Source: Pseudomonas oligotrophica | GTDB lineage: Bacteria > Pseudomonadota > Gammaproteobacteria > Pseudomonadales > Pseudomonadaceae | Length of the DNA stretch: 64,000 nt | Direction: 5' to 3' | Assembly: GCF_021726475.1 (NCBI RefSeq) | Contig: NZ_JAKJRU010000007.1 | Span: 124,001 to 188,000 of the forward strand | In this document: positions 55,132-64,000 of the stretch, piece by piece | Numbering within the stretch: the stretch's first letter is position 1 | Layout: each line of letters begins with the position of its first letter | The notes under the pieces: model-generated | Seen by the model: only the letters and a program-made list of their open reading frames with translations | What the model was told of the DNA's origin: nothing | Database searches by the model: none | Position numbers and translations under genes: made by a program

Positions 55132-57081
55132 ATGCAAGCTGCAAACCCCTTCACCAACCTGCCGGTCGGCAAGAAACTCAGCATCGGCTTCGGCATGGTG
55201 CTGGTGCTGACCCTGGCGGTCGCTGGCACCGGTTTCTATGCGGTCGATGCCACCGTCGAGCGGTCGCAGCAGATCAATCGGCTGGCCGGGATCAACGCGA
55301 GCATCCTGGCCGCCCGTGGCGACGAGCGCGACTTCGCGCTGACCCGCCAGGAAGCCTCCGCCACGCAACTGCACCAGGGGCTGGGCGCCATCGGCGGCGA
55401 GCTTAAGCAGCTGGCCGCCAGCGCCGACAGCGAGCTGCAGGCGGGCCTGGTGCGGATCGGCAAGGCGGTCGACGCCTACCAGCAGCAATTCGACGAGTAC
55501 CGCGAGCTGATCAGCCGCGGCGAGCGCCTGCGAGTGCAGATGGGCGAGGCCGCGCAGCGCAGCCGCGAGGAGTTCGAGTTCATCGAGCTGGACATGTACG
55601 ACGCCGTGCGCGTGCTGCGCCTGGAGGGCGACCGGCTCAAGGGCAGCGACCCGCTGACCATCGCCGAGGCGACTTCCGGGCTGACCAAGCAGGTGCTCGA
55701 CATGCGCACCCTGGAGAACGCCTTCATCGCCAACAGCGACGAGCAATCGGTGAGCGACTGGCAGGCCAAGCATGCCGACGTCAGCGCCATCGGCAGCAAC
55801 CTCAAGGTCTGGCTGGACGACGGCCAGAAGAGTTCGATGGACGCCGCCCTGGCGGCGCTAGGCGATTACCAGCGCGCCTTCGACGAGTTCCGCGGCAACC
55901 GCATCCGGCGCCTGGCGGCGCAGCAGCGCATGGCCGAGCTGTCCGGCGAAGTGATCGCCGCGGCCGGGCAGACACTGGCGCTGGCAACCGAGGAAATGAA
56001 GGCGCAGCGTTCGAGCATCTACCTGCTGCTGGCGGTGATCGGCGGCCTGGCCATCCTCATCGGCATCGTGGCGGCGGCCGCCATCACCCGGCTGATCGTC
56101 GGCCCGCTGCGCGATACCGTCGCCCAGGCCGAACGGGTGGCAGCCGGTGATCTGACGCACTCCCAGGCCAGCATCCGGCGCGACGAGGTCGGCCAGCTGC
56201 AGAACGCCATGCACCGGATGAACGAGAGCCTGCGCAACCTGATCGGCCGCATCGGCGGTGGGGTCAGCCAGATCGCCGCGGCCGCCGAGCAGCTGTCGGC
56301 GGTGACCGCGCAGACCAGTGTCGGCGTGCAGACCCAGCGCGAGGAGACCGACCAGGTCGCCACTGCGATGAACGAGATGGCCGCCACCGTGCAGGAAGTC
56401 GCGCGCAACGCCGAACAGGCCTCCCAGGCCGCGCTGCAGGCCGATCAGCAGGCGCGCCAGGGCGACCGCGTGGTGCGCGACGCGATTGGCCAGATCGGCA
56501 GCCTGTCGTCGGAGGTGGAGCATTCGGCCCAGGCCATCGAGGCGCTGAACGAACAGAGCGGGCGGATCGGCAGCGTGCTGGAGGTGATCCGCGCGGTGGC
56601 CGAGCAGACCAACCTGCTGGCGCTCAACGCCGCGATCGAGGCGGCGCGTGCCGGCGAGCAGGGCCGTGGTTTCGCGGTGGTCGCCGACGAGGTGCGCGCG
56701 CTGGCGCGGCGTACCCACGACTCGACCGAGGAAATCGAAGGGCTGATCGGCAGCCTGCAACAGGTCGCCGGCCAGGCGGTCGCGCAGATGCAGACCAGCC
56801 GCGAGCTGACCCAGCGCACCGTCGAGCTGGCCAACGAGGCTGGCACGGCGCTGGGGCGGATCACCGAGTCGGTCTCCACCATCGAGCAGATGAATCAGCA
56901 GATCGCCGCCGCCGCCGAGCAGCAGAGCGCCGTGGCCGAGAACATCTCCGAGAGCGTTACCCGCGTGCGCGACATCGGCGAGCAGAGCGCCTGCGGCAGC
57001 GAGCAGACCGCCAGCGCCAGCGCCGAACTGGCGCGCCTGGGCGTCGAGTTGCAGGAGCTGGTGCGGCAGTTCCGTACCTGA
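55132..57081 (+). CDS. Methyl-accepting chemotaxis protein with long helical sensor domain
   Basis: The 649-residue chemoreceptor has transmembrane helices at about 19-38 and 297-320. The roughly 255-residue periplasmic domain between them is nearly all helical, resembling the helical bimodular (HBM) sensors of McpS-type receptors, which bind TCA intermediates. A HAMP domain follows. The signalling hairpin contains [20 protein letters not shown], then [12 protein letters not shown]. No C-terminal pentapeptide for CheR tethering is seen. A terminator follows. The ligand is inferred only at family level. Confidence 0.9.
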   Translation: MQAANPFTNLPVGKKLSIGFGMVLVLTLAVAGTGFYAVDATVERSQQINRLAGINASILAARGDERDFALTRQEASATQLHQGLGAIGGELKQLAASADSELQAGLVRIGKAVDAYQQQFDEYRELISRGERLRVQMGEAAQRSREEFEFIELDMYDAVRVLRLEGDRLKGSDPLTIAEATSGLTKQVLDMRTLENAFIANSDEQSVSDWQAKHADVSAIGSNLKVWLDDGQKSSMDAALAALGDYQRAFDEFRGNRIRRLAAQQRMAELSGEVIAAAGQTLALATEEMKAQRSSIYLLLAVIGGLAILIGIVAAAAITRLIVGPLRDTVAQAERVAAGDLTHSQASIRRDEVGQLQNAMHRMNESLRNLIGRIGGGVSQIAAAAEQLSAVTAQTSVGVQTQREETDQVATAMNEMAATVQEVARNAEQASQAALQADQQARQGDRVVRDAIGQIGSLSSEVEHSAQAIEALNEQSGRIGSVLEVIRAVAEQTNLLALNAAIEAARAGEQGRGFAVVADEVRALARRTHDSTEEIEGLIGSLQQVAGQAVAQMQTSRELTQRTVELANEAGTALGRITESVSTIEQMNQQIAAAAEQQSAVAENISESVTRVRDIGEQSACGSEQTASASAELARLGVELQELVRQFRT

Positions 57082-57101
57082 GGCGACTGGCGAGCCCGAA
57101 C

Positions 57102-57127
57102 GACCCCGGCCCCGTGCCGGGGTTTTT
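57102..57127 (+). terminator. Terminator after the chemoreceptor gene
   Basis: ACCCCGGC pairs with GCCGGGGT around CCCGT, followed by TTTT. It lies 20 bases after the stop. Confidence 0.8.
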
Positions 57128-57189
57128 GTTGGCGCTGGGCGGCGTCTGGAGAGGTGGGCCGTTGCTGCCCCGGGCACAGCTCCGGCCGT

Positions 57190-57221
57190 GCGTAGGGTGG
57201 ATGGCCGAAGCCATCCACGCC
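57190..57221. repeat. REP element between the chemoreceptor gene and the YdjM-like gene
   Basis: GCGTAGGGTGGATGGC, then CGAAGCCATCCACGC, forms a hairpin (GTGGATGGC with GCCATCCAC). It is the same family as the array at 48661-49124. Confidence 0.75.
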
Positions 57222-57289
57222 CAGTCAGCACCCGTTTTGTAGGAAAGCCCTGGCCGCGTCGACATCGCCCGGGCCGGGCGCAGGTTCAT

Positions 57290-58369
57290 TCAGCGGCGGC
57301 GGCCGAGGTCGATGGCCCATTCGCCCAGCGGCACTTCCGGCTGCTGGTTCCAGATCCGCCGCCAGAGCACTTCCAGCCGGGCCAGGTCGCCGCGTGCGGC
57401 GGGCAGGCGCTCGGCCTGTTCGACCAGTTGCCAGCCGTCCTCGTCGCGCCGGGCCAGCGGGAAACGGAACGGGTGGAAGCCGGTCATGCCCAGGCGCAGG
57501 TCGGTCACCAACAGCTGATCGTCTTCCACGTCATAGCGCAGGAGGCCGTCGGTGAACCAGTGCAGGCGCTGGTGCTGCGGCGAGGTTTCCAGCGCAGCGG
57601 CCAGGCGGGCGCCGCGGGGCAGGGCGACCAGCTCCGGCGGGCCGTCGTCGAGCCAGCCCACCAGCGCTTCGTGATAACGCTCGCCGTCGATCACCACCAC
57701 CCGCCAGAGCAGGCTGTTGAAGGGCGTCGGCGTGCTGAACAGGCGCTCGGCCTGGATGCCCTGGCGTGCCAGTTCCGCCTCCACGCGCTGCGCGGCCATC
57801 AGCTTGCCGGCGACGGTGAAGCCCAGGTACAGCGTCGAGAGCGCCAGTGCCGCCGCCGGCCAGCGGGCCGCACGGCCACGAAAACCGGCGACGCCGACGA
57901 CCAGCACCGCCAGCAACAGCGGCAGGCTGTACAGCGGATCGATGATGAACACGCTGGCCCAGGCGACCGGCGGAGTATCGAGTGGCCAGAACAGCTGGGT
58001 GCCGTAGCTGGTGAAGGCATCGAGCAGCACATGGGTGACCAGCACCAGCCAGATCGCCAGGAACAGGCGCATCGCCGAATAGCCCGGGCGCACCCTGCCG
58101 GGCAGGGGTAATCGCAGGCCGCGCCACGCGCACCATCGCACGGCCAGCCAGGTCAGCAGCAGTGCCACGCCGGTGAGCACGAACAGCGAGTGGCTGAAGC
58201 CGCGGTGGTAGGTCATGTCGGCCACCGCGTCGCCGTAGTCGATGATCACGTCGAGGTCGGGCAGGGTGCCGAGCAGCGCGCCGAACAGCAGTGCCTTGCG
58301 CCCCTGCCAGCGGCCGAGCAGGGCGGTATGGACACTGGCGCCGAGGACGGCCTGGGTGATCGAATCCAT
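57290..58369 (-). CDS. YdjM-type inner membrane protein (putative metal-dependent hydrolase)
   Basis: The 359-residue protein begins [14 protein letters not shown] and has the histidine/aspartate motif [13 protein letters not shown], followed by [13 protein letters not shown], the hallmark of the DUF457/YdjM family of membrane-bound putative hydrolases. Four to five transmembrane helices occupy about residues 55-195. The C-terminal half is soluble. In E. coli YdjM belongs to the SOS regulon; I did not find a clear LexA box here. The gene is divergent from arfB. Confidence 0.85.
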   Translation of the reverse strand: MDSITQAVLGASVHTALLGRWQGRKALLFGALLGTLPDLDVIIDYGDAVADMTYHRGFSHSLFVLTGVALLLTWLAVRWCAWRGLRLPLPGRVRPGYSAMRLFLAIWLVLVTHVLLDAFTSYGTQLFWPLDTPPVAWASVFIIDPLYSLPLLLAVLVVGVAGFRGRAARWPAAALALSTLYLGFTVAGKLMAAQRVEAELARQGIQAERLFSTPTPFNSLLWRVVVIDGERYHEALVGWLDDGPPELVALPRGARLAAALETSPQHQRLHWFTDGLLRYDVEDDQLLVTDLRLGMTGFHPFRFPLARRDEDGWQLVEQAERLPAARGDLARLEVLWRRIWNQQPEVPLGEWAIDLGRRR

Positions 58370-58517
58370 CGAGGTGTGCGCTCCGCTGAATCGAGGGCTG
58401 GATGGACACTACCCGAAGACGGCCCTGCCGGCAGGCCGAATGTGTGTTCAAACCTGTCGGTCTGCCGCGGGCCGTAGGACAATCCAAGGCATATCGTCCA
58501 ACGGAAGCCTGACCGCC

Positions 58518-58931
58518 ATGCTGGAAATCTCCAACAACGTACAGCTCGCCGACAGTGAGGTCGAGCTGAGCGCCATCCGCGCCCAGGGGGCCGGCGGGCA
58601 GAACGTCAACAAGGTCTCCAGCGCCGTGCACCTGCGCTTCGACATCGGCGCCTCGTCGCTGCCGGCGTTCTACAAGGAGCGCCTGCTGGCCCTGCGCGAC
58701 AGCCGGATCACCGAGGGCGGCGTGGTGGTGATCAAGGCCCAGCGCTACCGCACCCAGGAGCAGAACCGTGCCGACGCCCTCGAGCGCCTGGTGGAGCTGA
58801 TCCGCAGCGTGACCAAGGTGGAGAAGGCGCGGCGGCCGACGCGCCCGACGCTTGCCTCGAAGACGCGCCGGCTCGAAGGCAAGACCCGCCGTGGCGCGAT
58901 CAAGGCCGGGCGCGGCCGGGTCGATTTCTGA
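58518..58931 (+). CDS. arfB: ArfB, alternative ribosome-rescue peptidyl-tRNA hydrolase
   Basis: This 137-residue release-factor-like protein frees stalled ribosomes on broken mRNA without tmRNA. The catalytic GGQ is at residues 26-28 ([19 protein letters not shown]). The basic C-terminal tail, which enters the empty mRNA channel, is present ([18 protein letters not shown]). The ATG at 58518 has GGAAG about nine to thirteen bases upstream. Its stop lies three bases before the convergent MFS gene. Confidence 0.95.
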   Translation: MLEISNNVQLADSEVELSAIRAQGAGGQNVNKVSSAVHLRFDIGASSLPAFYKERLLALRDSRITEGGVVVIKAQRYRTQEQNRADALERLVELIRSVTKVEKARRPTRPTLASKTRRLEGKTRRGAIKAGRGRVDF

Positions 58932-58934
58932 GCC

Positions 58935-60236
58935 TCAGGTACCGGTGCGTGGTTCGGCCGGCGGCACGTCGTCGTCCAGAGTCTGCTCGTTGGCTGGTTC
59001 CTGGGCGACGCTGGCCTCTTCCGGCGCATCGGGCATCAGCTCCATCACCGTGGGGCTGGTCCGCAGCATCGGCGTGAAGTGGCCGTGGGGCTCGGTGACC
59101 AGGTCCATCACCTTGCGCGGGCGGTAGAACGCGTAGAACGCCAGCACGCCGAGGGAGACGGCGAAGAACACCGGCAGCGCCACCGGGCCGGCCAGGTGCA
59201 TCAGCGCGCCGGCGATCACCGGGCCCAGCGCGGCGCCGAAGCCGTTGGCCAGCAGCAGGCCGCTGGAGCCGGAGAGGATCTCGTCGGGGTTGAGGTGGTC
59301 GACCATCTGCGCCACGGCGATCGAATAGATCGAGAATGCCAGGCCGCCCCAGACGAACATCAGCCCCAGCAGCAGCGGGCTGGCACCCAGCGGTGCCACG
59401 GCCAGCGCCAGCAGCGCGGCCAGCGCCACCACCCAGAGCAGCACTGTGCGCCGCTCATGCTTGTCGGAGAACAGGCCGATCGGCCACTGCAGCACCGCAC
59501 CGCCGAGGATGGTCACGCTCATCAGCAGGCCGACGCCGGAAGCATCGAAGCCGATCTGGCTGGCATACACCGGTGCCAGGCCCCAGAAACCGCCCAGGGC
59601 GAACCCCGAGATGCCGGCGGCCATCAGCGGCAGCGGGGCGATGCGCGCCAGCTGCAGCAGGTCGGTCGGCGGGATGTCCGGCAGCGCCGGCTGCGGCTGG
59701 CGGGTCAGGGTGATCGGCATCATCGCGCCGCCGATGAGGATGGTCGCCAGGGCGAACAGGGTGAACTCCATCGGGCTGTCGAGGCCCAGCAGCTGCTGGG
59801 CGACGGCCAGCGCGCCGAGGTTGACCGCCATGTAGATGGCGAACACCTGGCCGCGCTTTTCGCCGCTGACCTGGGCGTTGAGCCAGCTCTCGATGACCAT
59901 GTACAGCGTCACCAGGGCGACGCCGTAGATCACCCGCAGCACCAGCCAGACCCAGGGGTTGACGATCATCACGTGCAGCAGCACGGCAGTGGCGGCGAGC
60001 GAGGCGTAGAAGGAGAAGGTGCGGATGTGGCCGATGCGCCGGATCAGCGAGGGCGCCAGCCAGGTGCCGATCAGGAAGCCGGCGAAGTAGCCGGACATCA
60101 ACAGGCCGACCATGCCGGTGGAGTAGCCTTCGGCGACGCCGCGCAGCGTGAGCAGGGTGTTCAGCAGGCCGTGGCCGAGCAGCAGCAAGGCCACGCCGCC
60201 GAGCAGCGAACTGATGGGAGCGATCAAGGACTTCAT
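58935..60236 (-). CDS. Major facilitator superfamily transporter
   Basis: The 433-residue permease has twelve predicted transmembrane helices and the MFS loop motif (SLIRRIGHIRTF) between helices 2 and 3. It resembles the YfkF/YcaD group of putative drug or sugar exporters. The long acidic C-terminus (about 395-433, many Glu and Pro) is cytoplasmic. The substrate is unknown. The ATG at 60236 is preferred over an in-frame start at 60254, because it begins directly before the first helix. It is the only gene between arfB and the DUF2254 gene. Confidence 0.87.
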   Translation of the reverse strand: MKSLIAPISSLLGGVALLLLGHGLLNTLLTLRGVAEGYSTGMVGLLMSGYFAGFLIGTWLAPSLIRRIGHIRTFSFYASLAATAVLLHVMIVNPWVWLVLRVIYGVALVTLYMVIESWLNAQVSGEKRGQVFAIYMAVNLGALAVAQQLLGLDSPMEFTLFALATILIGGAMMPITLTRQPQPALPDIPPTDLLQLARIAPLPLMAAGISGFALGGFWGLAPVYASQIGFDASGVGLLMSVTILGGAVLQWPIGLFSDKHERRTVLLWVVALAALLALAVAPLGASPLLLGLMFVWGGLAFSIYSIAVAQMVDHLNPDEILSGSSGLLLANGFGAALGPVIAGALMHLAGPVALPVFFAVSLGVLAFYAFYRPRKVMDLVTEPHGHFTPMLRTSPTVMELMPDAPEEASVAQEPANEQTLDDDVPPAEPRTGT

Positions 60237-60403
60237 GGGCGACACCCTAGGCAACGAAATCGGCTAAAGCAAGTTTCGGCGCGCCGGCCATGGCTCGGCG
60301 AAGTTTCATAACTTGCTGATTCTAAAAGGTAAAAACCTGGGCGAGTGGGGTGGCTCATCGCGATACACCGCTCCCTGTGTTGTCGTTGGGCAGCAGCAAG
60401 CGC

Positions 60404-61729
60404 TCAGGATTCCCGCAGCGGCGCGCGCGACAGCGGCTCGGCATGACGTACTGCCTGGTTCAGTGACTGCACTGCCTCGGCCATCGCCTGGCGATCCAGC
60501 TCGCCGGACAGGGTGATCGATGCCTGCTCGACGACCGCTTCGGCGTGGCGCAGCAGGATGCGTTCGGTGGCGCTGTCGCCGGCGGCATACAGCAGGTTCT
60601 TGCAGGCCTGCAGCAGCGTCAGCAGTACCTGCAGGTCGCTGCTGCCGTAGCGGCGCAGGGGGCCGAACGCCAGCTGCAGCATCGCGTCCAGCTCCAGCTC
60701 GCGGATGAACAGGCGTGGCTGGCCCTCGATCGGGGCGACCTCGTGGTTGGGCAGGTGCATGCGTTCGGCCAGCAGCACGCCAAGCATGTCGATCGCCTTG
60801 ATTGCCGTGCCCGGGTCGTTGATGCCCGGGCTCAAGGCGCGGATGGCGATCTCGACGATCTGCTTGAAGCCGAAGAAGAAGTGCCGGTGGGCATATTCCT
60901 CGACATAGAAGTCGAAGCAGTCCAGCAGCCGGCTCACGCAGGCTTCGTCCAGCTCGCGGTCCAGGCGGATCAGCGGGTGGCCCGGCATGACGAAAAAGCC
61001 GTAATGCACCTGCACCGTCATCTGCGCGTCCTGCTCTTGCAGCAGTGCCTGCGCCGCCGAGAGGTTCAGCGCCTTGAAGTAGCCCGAACGTTGGGCGCGG
61101 ATCGTCGTCCAGCGGCTGTCGTCGGGCCAGGGAATCACATCGCGGTCGCCAGCCTGGCGGCGCCTGGCGTGGAGCTGGTCGAGGGTCTGCTTGTAGACCC
61201 GGTTGAGGATGTAGTCGACCTGGATCGACAGCGAAATCGAGCGGATGAAGTAGATGAACAGGCACAGGCAGATCACGCCCAGGAACAGCGCCAGAAAGAC
61301 GCCCAGGCTCGGCACATTGATGTCGTCGCCTTCCTGAATGGTCGAGATCAGCATCAGTGAATTGATGATGGTGCCGAGATAGACGCCCAGCACGACTTGG
61401 TGGCTGCGGCTGCTGATCAGCCCCGGAATCACCCGCGGCGACAGCGAGGAGGCCGCCGAATTGAGCACCACCATGACCATCGAGAAGCTGAACACCATCA
61501 GCGAGATGGTCCCGCCGACCAGGGTGCCGAGAATCAGCCGGGCGTTCTCGGCGTTCTTCACCAGGCCAAGGTCCAGGTCTTCCTTGTATGGTTGCAGCCA
61601 GGTCATCTCCAGCAGGATCGTCACCACGCAGAGAAGTCCCAGACCCACCGCAATCAGGGTCGGGTAAAAGGCGATGCTGCCGGTGATGCGGTGGTACAGG
61701 CGAAACAGCCTGTTGGTCAGTGATGGCAT
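60404..61729 (-). CDS. DUF2254 family membrane protein
   Basis: The 441-residue protein has four predicted transmembrane helices in the N-terminal half (about 20-40, 68-92, 112-130, 145-170), followed by a soluble C-terminal half. The block VVLNSAASSLSPRVIPGLI, together with RALSPGINDPGTAIKAID, identifies DUF2254. The family has no proven function and may be involved in membrane integrity or small-molecule passage. It is a single gene. Nothing was found in the 167 bases downstream besides an AT-rich stretch. Confidence 0.85.
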   Translation of the reverse strand: MPSLTNRLFRLYHRITGSIAFYPTLIAVGLGLLCVVTILLEMTWLQPYKEDLDLGLVKNAENARLILGTLVGGTISLMVFSFSMVMVVLNSAASSLSPRVIPGLISSRSHQVVLGVYLGTIINSLMLISTIQEGDDINVPSLGVFLALFLGVICLCLFIYFIRSISLSIQVDYILNRVYKQTLDQLHARRRQAGDRDVIPWPDDSRWTTIRAQRSGYFKALNLSAAQALLQEQDAQMTVQVHYGFFVMPGHPLIRLDRELDEACVSRLLDCFDFYVEEYAHRHFFFGFKQIVEIAIRALSPGINDPGTAIKAIDMLGVLLAERMHLPNHEVAPIEGQPRLFIRELELDAMLQLAFGPLRRYGSSDLQVLLTLLQACKNLLYAAGDSATERILLRHAEAVVEQASITLSGELDRQAMAEAVQSLNQAVRHAEPLSRAPLRES

Positions 61730-61762
61730 GGCAGCTCCCTGCGGTGATCCGGCGATGCGTGC

Positions 61763-62695
61763 CTACCCGCCGTTCGGCAGCAAAGGCTGGGCAACGTTCG
61801 TTTCGGCGGCTACATCGGGCGCCAGGGTGGCGATCAGCGCACGCACGCTGCCGGGCAGGGCGTCCAGTTCGCGGACCAGGATGCTGCGCTCGCGCACCGC
61901 CCAGGGCTCGTCCAGTGTGACTAGGGCCAGCTGCATGGTGCGGCTGTGTCGGCGCGCTGCCGACTCGGGGATGATGCCGATGCCCACACCGGCCTCGATC
62001 ATCCGGCAGACCGCCTCGAAGCTGGAGACCTGGATGCGCAGGGAGAGCTGGCCGCCGAGTTTTTCCACCTGATCGCGCAGGAATGTCAGCAGGGTGCTGC
62101 CCTCGTGCAGGCCGATGTGCTGATAGGCCAGGGTCTGGCGCAGCGTGACCTGTGCTTCCCCGGCCAGCGGATGGCCGACCGGCACCGCCAGCAGCAGGCG
62201 GTCGGTGCTGAAGTGCAATACCTGCAGCCCTTCGGCCTGCACCGGGCCCGCGATGATGCCCATGTCGGTGCTGCCGTCGAGCACGCCGCGGACGATGTCG
62301 CGGCTCAGGCGTTCCTGCAGGTCCACCGTGACGCCGGGGCGCTCGGCGAGAAATCCGGCCAGCACCTCCGGCAGGAATTCGGTTACGGCCGTGGTATTGG
62401 CGAAGATGCGGATGTGACCGGCCGAGTCGGTGCCGTATTCGGCGAACTCGCTTTTCAGGTAGTCCACCTGGCGCATGATCAGCCGCGCATGCTGCAGCAG
62501 CTTGTGGCCGGCCGGCGTCAGCTCCACCCCGCGGCTGTCGCGGTAAAGCAGGCGGCTATCGAGCTGGCCTTCCAGTGCCTTGATGCGCGCGCTGGCGGCT
62601 GCCGGCGAGAGGTGCGCACGGCGCGCACCCTGGGTCAGGCTGGGCGATTCGGCGATATGGATGAACAGGCGCAGGTCGGCCAGATCGAAATGCAT
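61763..62695 (-). CDS. LysR-family regulator of the itaconate-type locus
   Basis: The 310-residue LysR regulator has an N-terminal helix-turn-helix (about 5-63, FDLADLRLFIHIAES then LSPAAASARIKALEGQL) and a substrate-binding domain. It is divergent from a MaoC-like hydratase gene, with 123 bases between them. A LysR, itaconyl-CoA hydratase and acyl-CoA dehydrogenase set is how the P. aeruginosa itaconate locus starts. Itaconate as effector is therefore inferred, not seen. The frame remains open far upstream through the neighbour, but the ATG at 62695 gives the correct N-terminus. Confidence 0.85.
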   Translation of the reverse strand: MHFDLADLRLFIHIAESPSLTQGARRAHLSPAAASARIKALEGQLDSRLLYRDSRGVELTPAGHKLLQHARLIMRQVDYLKSEFAEYGTDSAGHIRIFANTTAVTEFLPEVLAGFLAERPGVTVDLQERLSRDIVRGVLDGSTDMGIIAGPVQAEGLQVLHFSTDRLLLAVPVGHPLAGEAQVTLRQTLAYQHIGLHEGSTLLTFLRDQVEKLGGQLSLRIQVSSFEAVCRMIEAGVGIGIIPESAARRHSRTMQLALVTLDEPWAVRERSILVRELDALPGSVRALIATLAPDVAAETNVAQPLLPNGG

Positions 62696-62818
62696 GAGGC
62701 GCCTCGGCTTGGGTCGGGCGTTCAGCTTAGCCGAACGCCGGTGTCGGTAAATACAAATTCTCGGAACGCTGGCTTCGTAGCATCCTGCGGCAAAACAAGA
62801 CAACAGCGGAACCCGACG

Positions 62819-63640
62819 ATGACCGATACCTCTGCCTGGATTGGCCGCAGCGAAGAAGTCCACGACCAGCTCAGCCGCAACCTGCTGATGCGCATCGCCG
62901 CGACCTTCGGTGAAAGCACTCCCGCCCATGGCGAAGCGCTGCCGCCTTTGTGGCAATGGTGCTTCTTCCAGGACCCGATTGCGGAAAACGGGCTGGGCGA
63001 GGACGGCCACCCGGCGCGCGGTGGCTTCCTCCCGCCGGCGAACAACCGCAACCGCATGTGGGCCGGTGGTCGGGTCGAGTTCATTCGCCCGCTGGAAGCG
63101 GGTGGCGAGGCCCGGCGGGTATCGACCATCAAGCACATCGAGGAAAAACAAGGCCGCACCGGCGCCCTGCTGTTCGTCACCGTGCAGCACGACTACCTGC
63201 AGGACGGCCGCCTGGCCATCCGCGAGGAGCAGGACATCGTCTACCGTGAGCCCACCCCGCCGAAAACCAGCAGCGGCGAACCCATGGTCGCCGGTGGCTG
63301 GCGCGAGGCGGTCACACCGACGCCGACGCTGCTGTTCCGTTATTCGGCGGTCACCTTCAACGGCCATCGCATCCATTACGACTGGCCCTACGTCACCGAG
63401 ACCGAAGGCTATGCCGGCCTGGTCGTTCACGGCCCGCTGATCGCCACCTTGAACCTGCGCGCCTTCTGCCGCGCCAATCCCGACGCCCGCCTGCGCCGCT
63501 TCGCCTACCGCGGCCTGCGCCCGCTGATCGCGCCGCAGCCGTTCGAGGTCGGCGGCCGCATCGTCGCGCCGGGCCAGGCCGAACTCTGGGCCGGCGACCA
63601 CAACGGCCTGGCGCAGAAAGCCGAAGTGGAATTCGACTGA
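62819..63640 (+). CDS. ich: Itaconyl-CoA hydratase/mesaconyl-C4-CoA hydratase family (MaoC-like)
   Basis: The 273-residue double hot-dog protein belongs to the MaoC/HTD2 family that hydrates CoA esters of unsaturated dicarboxylates. It has the N-terminal hot-dog (WQWCFFQDPIAENGLGEDGH) and a C-terminal hydratase motif (YSAVTFNGHRIHYDWPYV) containing the conserved Asn/Gly/His/Asp positions. In P. aeruginosa the homologous protein (Ich) hydrates itaconyl-CoA, the macrophage-produced C5 acid. The acyl-CoA dehydrogenase gene follows downstream after a REPIN. The exact substrate remains inferred. Confidence 0.8.
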   Translation: MTDTSAWIGRSEEVHDQLSRNLLMRIAATFGESTPAHGEALPPLWQWCFFQDPIAENGLGEDGHPARGGFLPPANNRNRMWAGGRVEFIRPLEAGGEARRVSTIKHIEEKQGRTGALLFVTVQHDYLQDGRLAIREEQDIVYREPTPPKTSSGEPMVAGGWREAVTPTPTLLFRYSAVTFNGHRIHYDWPYVTETEGYAGLVVHGPLIATLNLRAFCRANPDARLRRFAYRGLRPLIAPQPFEVGGRIVAPGQAELWAGDHNGLAQKAEVEFD

Positions 63641-63642
63641 AT

Positions 63643-63748
63643 CGTAGGGTGGATAACGGCGCAGCCTTATCCACCGAAAGTCCGGCGGTGGAACGCCACC
63701 CGGTGGATCGCCACCCGGTGGATCGGTAAAGCGCGATCCACCCTACGC
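63643..63748. repeat. REPIN between ich and the acyl-CoA dehydrogenase gene
   Basis: CGTAGGGTGGATAACGGCG at 63643-63661 and the inverted end GATCCACCCTACG at 63735-63747 flank further short palindromes (GGTGGATCG, CCACCCGGTGG). It lies in a possible operon, so it may lower downstream expression. Confidence 0.78.
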
Positions 63749-63782
63749 CGGCCGCGACAACCAGAAGTGGTGAGAAACCGAG

Positions 63783-64000
63783 ATGACCCCGAACAAGACC
63801 GAAGAACTGAGCTTCATCCGCGAAGGCGTGCGCGCCCTCTGCGCCGAATTTCCCGCCGACTACTGGCGCAGGATCGATGAGGAGAAGGGCTTCCCGGAAG
63901 CCTTCGTCACCGCCATGACCGAGGCCGGCTGGCTGTCGGCGATGATCCCGGAAGAATACGGCGGCTCGGGCCTGGGCCTGGCCGAGGCCTCGGTCATCCT
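63783..64000 (+). CDS. Acyl-CoA dehydrogenase, N-terminal part (partial)
   Basis: The frame starts at ATG 63783 and runs off the right edge after about 72 residues. It reads MTPNKTEELSFIREGVRALC and later WLSAMIPEEYGGSGLGLAE, the N-terminal helical domain of acyl-CoA dehydrogenases. In the itaconate locus the corresponding gene follows the hydratase. The catalytic base and FAD-binding parts lie beyond the window. Confidence 0.88.
   Translation, partial: MTPNKTEELSFIREGVRALCAEFPADYWRRIDEEKGFPEAFVTAMTEAGWLSAMIPEEYGGSGLGLAEASVI

Overview
The window is a GC-rich gammaproteobacterial chromosome segment, almost certainly Pseudomonas. Three things support this: a pca operon under an IclR-type PcaR; the order nrdB-nrdA-response regulator-histidine kinase-phosphopantetheinyl transferase, which I recall from P. 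aeruginosa; and, at the right edge, a LysR, MaoC-like hydratase and acyl-CoA dehydrogenase set resembling the itaconate locus. Species cannot be fixed by reading alone. No rRNA, tRNA, CRISPR array, integrase or classical insertion sequence was seen. The only mobile-type gene is a REP-associated tyrosine transposase (RAYT), with REP/REPIN palindromes scattered over the whole window.

Layout. 1-266: end of an AEC-family permease. 335-7315: beta-ketoadipate pathway (pcaR, pcaIJF, pcaB, pcaD, pcaC) with two likely PcaR operator regions, and with a REP cluster where a transporter gene sits in some relatives. 7439-14029: minus-strand Cu(I)/Ag(I) efflux operon (small Met/His-rich protein, cusC, cusB, cusA, cusF). 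14295-19705: an overlapping six-gene stressosome module (RsbR, RsbS, RsbT, an RsbX-like phosphatase fused to an ATPase domain, a soluble histidine kinase, a hybrid kinase). 19708-32188: mostly core single genes (a 33-codon ORF, acrylyl-CoA reductase-like enzyme, SohB, phosphatase, SCP2 protein, fatty acid hydroxylase family protein, lipoprotein, SRPBCC, KatG with an OxyR-like palindrome, methyltransferase, GNAT, TfoX-N protein, AzoR with a divergent LysR).

32195-37443 is the accessory island. It holds a complete RAYT, REP palindromes, a small relict ORF, a two-gene candidate membrane-toxin/immunity pair, a second truncated RAYT copy, and an AT-rich AIPR-family anti-phage gene with a nuclease-like N-terminus. 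That last gene begins only 15 bases beyond the terminator hairpin of nrdAB.

37553-64000 is again mainly core: nrdB and nrdA (two ATP-cones, NrdR boxes, long leader), an RstA/RstB-like two-component pair, PcpS-type PPTase, polyphosphate:AMP phosphotransferase, a thiolase, a 464-bp tandem REP array, FumC, a DUF2059 protein, a BolA-family protein, TrhO, a DsbA-like protein, an ABC exporter, a chemoreceptor with a long helical sensor, a YdjM-type membrane protein, ArfB, an MFS transporter, a DUF2254 protein, and the start of the likely itaconate catabolism locus.
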